Assembly: GCA_010024485.1 (NCBI GenBank) | Contig: RGGX01000086.1 | Span: 1-5,498 of the forward strand | Reading direction: 5' to 3' | DNA from: Actinomycetota bacterium | Lineage (GTDB): Bacteria; Actinomycetota; Acidimicrobiia; Acidimicrobiales; Ilumatobacteraceae | Length of the DNA stretch: 5,498 bases | Shown here: positions 3,906-5,498 of the stretch, piece after piece | Position numbering within the stretch: position 1 is the first letter of the stretch | Layout: each line of letters begins with the position of its first letter | Program-made: the position numbers and the translations under genes | Notes under the pieces: generated by a model | The model's input: the letters and a program-made list of their open reading frames with translations, nothing else | Told to the model about the DNA's origin: nothing | Database searches by the model: none

Positions 3906-5351
3906 ATGTCTGACGAATCACCCTTCCCCCCGATCGACGACGACGACTTCACCGGGGATTCACCTATTCCCATCCGTCGTTCATCTCGGCCCGGGAGTCG
4001 CCGTGTGGACAACCGGCCGAGGGGTTCCGCCGGTCGGGTGCCCCCGCACAACCTCCAGGCTGAGGAGTCGGTGCTCGGCGCCCTGTTGCTCGCGCCGGAG
4101 GCCATGGCGTCGGTCTCCGAGCAAGGGCTCAAGTCGGAGGACTTCTACCGACCCGCCCACCAGCACATCTACGACGCAATCCGCGCGCTCTTCTCGGCCG
4201 GCAATCCAGCCGACACCGTCACCGTCGCCGATGAGCTTCGCCGTCATGGTCTTCTCGATGAGGTCGGTGGCATCGAGGGCCTCGTCGACCTCCAGAACAC
4301 GACGCCGGCGATCTCGAGCGTCGGTCACTATGCCCGCATCGTGCAGGACACGGCGATGCTCCGGCGCCTCATCCATGTCGCTGGTGACATCGCCGAGATC
4401 GCCTACAGCGAACCCGACGATGTGACGAAGGCGCTCGATGAGGCGGAGACCCGTGTGTTCCAGGTGGCCGAGGATCGGGTCACCGACACCACCCGCCCCC
4501 TCGAGGACCTCTTCGACGAGGTGATGGAGTACATCCAGAACGCCTATGAGCGGGGCGACACCGTCACCGGTGTGCCGACCGGCTTTACCGATCTCGACGA
4601 CATCCTGTCTGGGTTGCAGCCGAGCGCGCTCTACATCGTTGGCGCGCGACCCGCCATGGGCAAGACGGCGTTCGGGCTCAATATCGCCACCCATGTCGCG
4701 CAGTCGTCCGACAAACCGGTCATGGTCTTCTCCCTCGAGATGGGGCACCAAGAGCTCGCCCAGCGCGTGCTCTCCAGTGAGGCTCGTGTCGACTCATCGA
4801 AATTGCGCACCGGCAAGTTGCTCGAGGCCGAGTGGACCCGAATCGGCAAGGCGATCGGCCGCCTCGAGGTGCCGCTCTACCTCGATGACAACCCGCGGGT
4901 CACCGTGATGGAGATCAGGGCGAAGGCGCGCAGGCTCAAGGCGAAGGCCGGCGGTCTCTCACTCATCGTCATCGACTATCTCCAGCTCATGACGAGCGGC
5001 GGATACGTCGAGAACCGCCAACTTGAGGTCTCGGAGATCTCGAGGAACCTGAAGATCCTCGCTCGTGAGCTCGAGGTGCCGATTCTCGCCCTTAGTCAGT
5101 TGAGCCGTCGCCTGGAGGAGCGTTCCGACAAGCGTCCGATGCTCGCTGACCTCCGCGAGTCGGGGTCGCTCGAGCAGGACGCCGACGTCGTTATGTTCCT
5201 GTATCGCGACGAGGTGTACCACCCGGACTCTCAAGACAAGGGGTCCGCTGAGGTGATCGTGGCCAAGCACCGATCGGGCCCGATCGGCACGAAGCGGTTG
5301 GTCTTCCTCGGCCAGTACACGCGCTTCGACAACGCAGCCCGCGGCGTCTGA
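3906..5351 (+). CDS. dnaB: Replicative DNA helicase DnaB
   Basis: A protein of 481 residues; the hexameric ATP-driven helicase that unwinds DNA ahead of the replisome. Residues 1-45 are a disordered-looking extension, acidic (DDDDF) then Arg-rich. The N-terminal DnaB domain runs from PPHNLQAEESVLGALL (46-61) to about 165. The RecA-like C-terminal domain begins near 222: Walker A GARPAMGKT (246-254, K253), FSLEM with E278, Walker B LIVIDYLQLM with D357, LSQLSR with Q398, DLRESGSLEQDADVV (415-429), and KHRSGP with R456 as probable arginine finger. All motifs are intact and there is no intein, unlike M. tuberculosis dnaB. ATG 3906 has GGGAG 12 bases upstream. GTG 4005 has GGGAG (3993-3997) at 7 bases and would give 448 residues, so the start is uncertain. 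A terminator before it and DnaA boxes around its start suggest its own promoter. Confidence 0.96.
   Translation: MSDESPFPPIDDDDFTGDSPIPIRRSSRPGSRRVDNRPRGSAGRVPPHNLQAEESVLGALLLAPEAMASVSEQGLKSEDFYRPAHQHIYDAIRALFSAGNPADTVTVADELRRHGLLDEVGGIEGLVDLQNTTPAISSVGHYARIVQDTAMLRRLIHVAGDIAEIAYSEPDDVTKALDEAETRVFQVAEDRVTDTTRPLEDLFDEVMEYIQNAYERGDTVTGVPTGFTDLDDILSGLQPSALYIVGARPAMGKTAFGLNIATHVAQSSDKPVMVFSLEMGHQELAQRVLSSEARVDSSKLRTGKLLEAEWTRIGKAIGRLEVPLYLDDNPRVTVMEIRAKARRLKAKAGGLSLIVIDYLQLMTSGGYVENRQLEVSEISRNLKILARELEVPILALSQLSRRLEERSDKRPMLADLRESGSLEQDADVVMFLYRDEVYHPDSQDKGSAEVIVAKHRSGPIGTKRLVFLGQYTRFDNAARGV
4004..4012 (-). promoter_or_regulatory. Third DnaA box, inverse orientation, inside the 5' end of dnaB
   Basis: TGTGGACAA on the + strand is the exact reverse complement of TTGTCCACA. 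It lies in codons 33-36 of dnaB and overlaps the alternative GTG start at 4005. It could form a regulatory group with the two boxes upstream, but a single 9-mer in coding DNA may be chance. Confidence 0.4.
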
Positions 5352-5364
5352 TCATCCTGGTTTT

Positions 5365-5388
5365 GTGACGGTCGTCTCCCGGCGTCAC
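5365..5388 (+). terminator. Weak hairpin after dnaB, possible terminator
   Basis: GTGACG (5365-5370) pairs with CGTCAC (5383-5388): a 6-bp stem with a 12-base loop, 13 bases after the dnaB stop. No T-run follows. It is the only inverted repeat I see between dnaB and the next gene; support is weak. Confidence 0.3.
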
Positions 5389-5406
5389 TCCTGGTGCTCT
5401 CGCCGG

Positions 5407-5412
5407 TAGACA
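5407..5412 (+). promoter_or_regulatory. -10-like box for leaderless transcription of the ABC transporter gene
   Basis: TAGACA lies exactly 6 bases before the ATG at 5419, the same geometry as TACCCT before the DUF5318 gene. The last base is A rather than the preferred T. No Shine-Dalgarno sequence precedes the ATG, which supports a leaderless start. Confidence 0.4.
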
Positions 5413-5418
5413 GGCCCC

Positions 5419-5498
5419 ATGTCAACGACTCCCGCCGTCGAGATGCGCGGTGTGGTGAAGCGCTTCGGCGAGACGCTCGCCCTCGATGGGGTCGACCT
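5419..5498 (+). CDS. ABC transporter ATP-binding protein, N-terminal fragment (cut by the window end)
   Basis: Only 26 codons and two bases are visible. The translation has the typical first strand of an ABC ATPase: VEMRGVVKRFGETLALDGVD, with F at the A-loop position that stacks on the ATP adenine (the KRFG turn). Walker A and all later motifs lie outside the window, so the transported substrate and the partner permease cannot be told. The start is ATG 5419, with no Shine-Dalgarno and a -10-like box 6 bases before it. It is probably a separate unit from dnaB. Confidence 0.82.
   Translation, partial: MSTTPAVEMRGVVKRFGETLALDGVD

Noticed and set aside
3981..4751. Long antisense open frame opposite dnaB
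   Set aside because: It covers the conserved helicase coding sequence, and its translation has no recognisable motif.
4641..5190. Intein in DnaB
   Set aside because: Walker A, Walker B and the downstream motifs are contiguous, and total length is normal; no intein block is present.

Overview
This is a high-GC window with strongly G/C-biased third codon positions, most likely chromosomal DNA of an actinobacterium. The evidence is the actinobacterium-restricted DUF5318 gene close to rpsF, the gene order rpsF-ssb-rpsR-rplI-dnaB, a DnaA-box word (TTGTCCACA) typical of Streptomyces and Mycobacterium, and two genes that appear to be transcribed without a leader. An Acidimicrobiia-like lineage is a guess from the overall flavour and cannot be proven here. 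All recognisable genes are on the + strand.

Left part (1-1863): the 3' end of a GGDEF-EAL cyclic-di-GMP signalling gene, with a complete EAL phosphodiesterase catalytic set, ends at a 9-bp hairpin that is a plausible terminator. Next comes a small DUF5318 protein with two CxxC pairs, preceded by a -10 box placed so that transcription would begin at its ATG. It overlaps a DUF192-family lipoprotein gene.

Middle (1864-3810): a candidate promoter and a structured leader precede rpsF (S6), ssb, rpsR (S18) and rplI (L9), the classical cluster linking translation and replication. The leader can be folded so that a single-stranded CCG lies beside a stem that masks the rpsF Shine-Dalgarno sequence. 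This is the logic of the known S6:S18 autoregulatory motif. S18 carries an unusual acidic C-terminal tail of about 40 residues. The cluster ends in a strong 12-bp hairpin terminator.

Right part (3811-5498): the region upstream of dnaB holds two direct DnaA-box-like 9-mers, and a third perfect box in inverse orientation lies in the first codons of dnaB, suggesting that DnaA touches the replicative helicase gene. dnaB is complete and has no intein. After a short intergenic region the window ends in the first 26 codons of an ABC-transporter ATPase, also apparently leaderless.

Most of the window is housekeeping DNA. I see no mobile element, CRISPR array, tRNA or rRNA, and no new multigene system. 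The points worth checking are regulatory (the rpsF leader and the DnaA boxes at dnaB) and the S18 tail.
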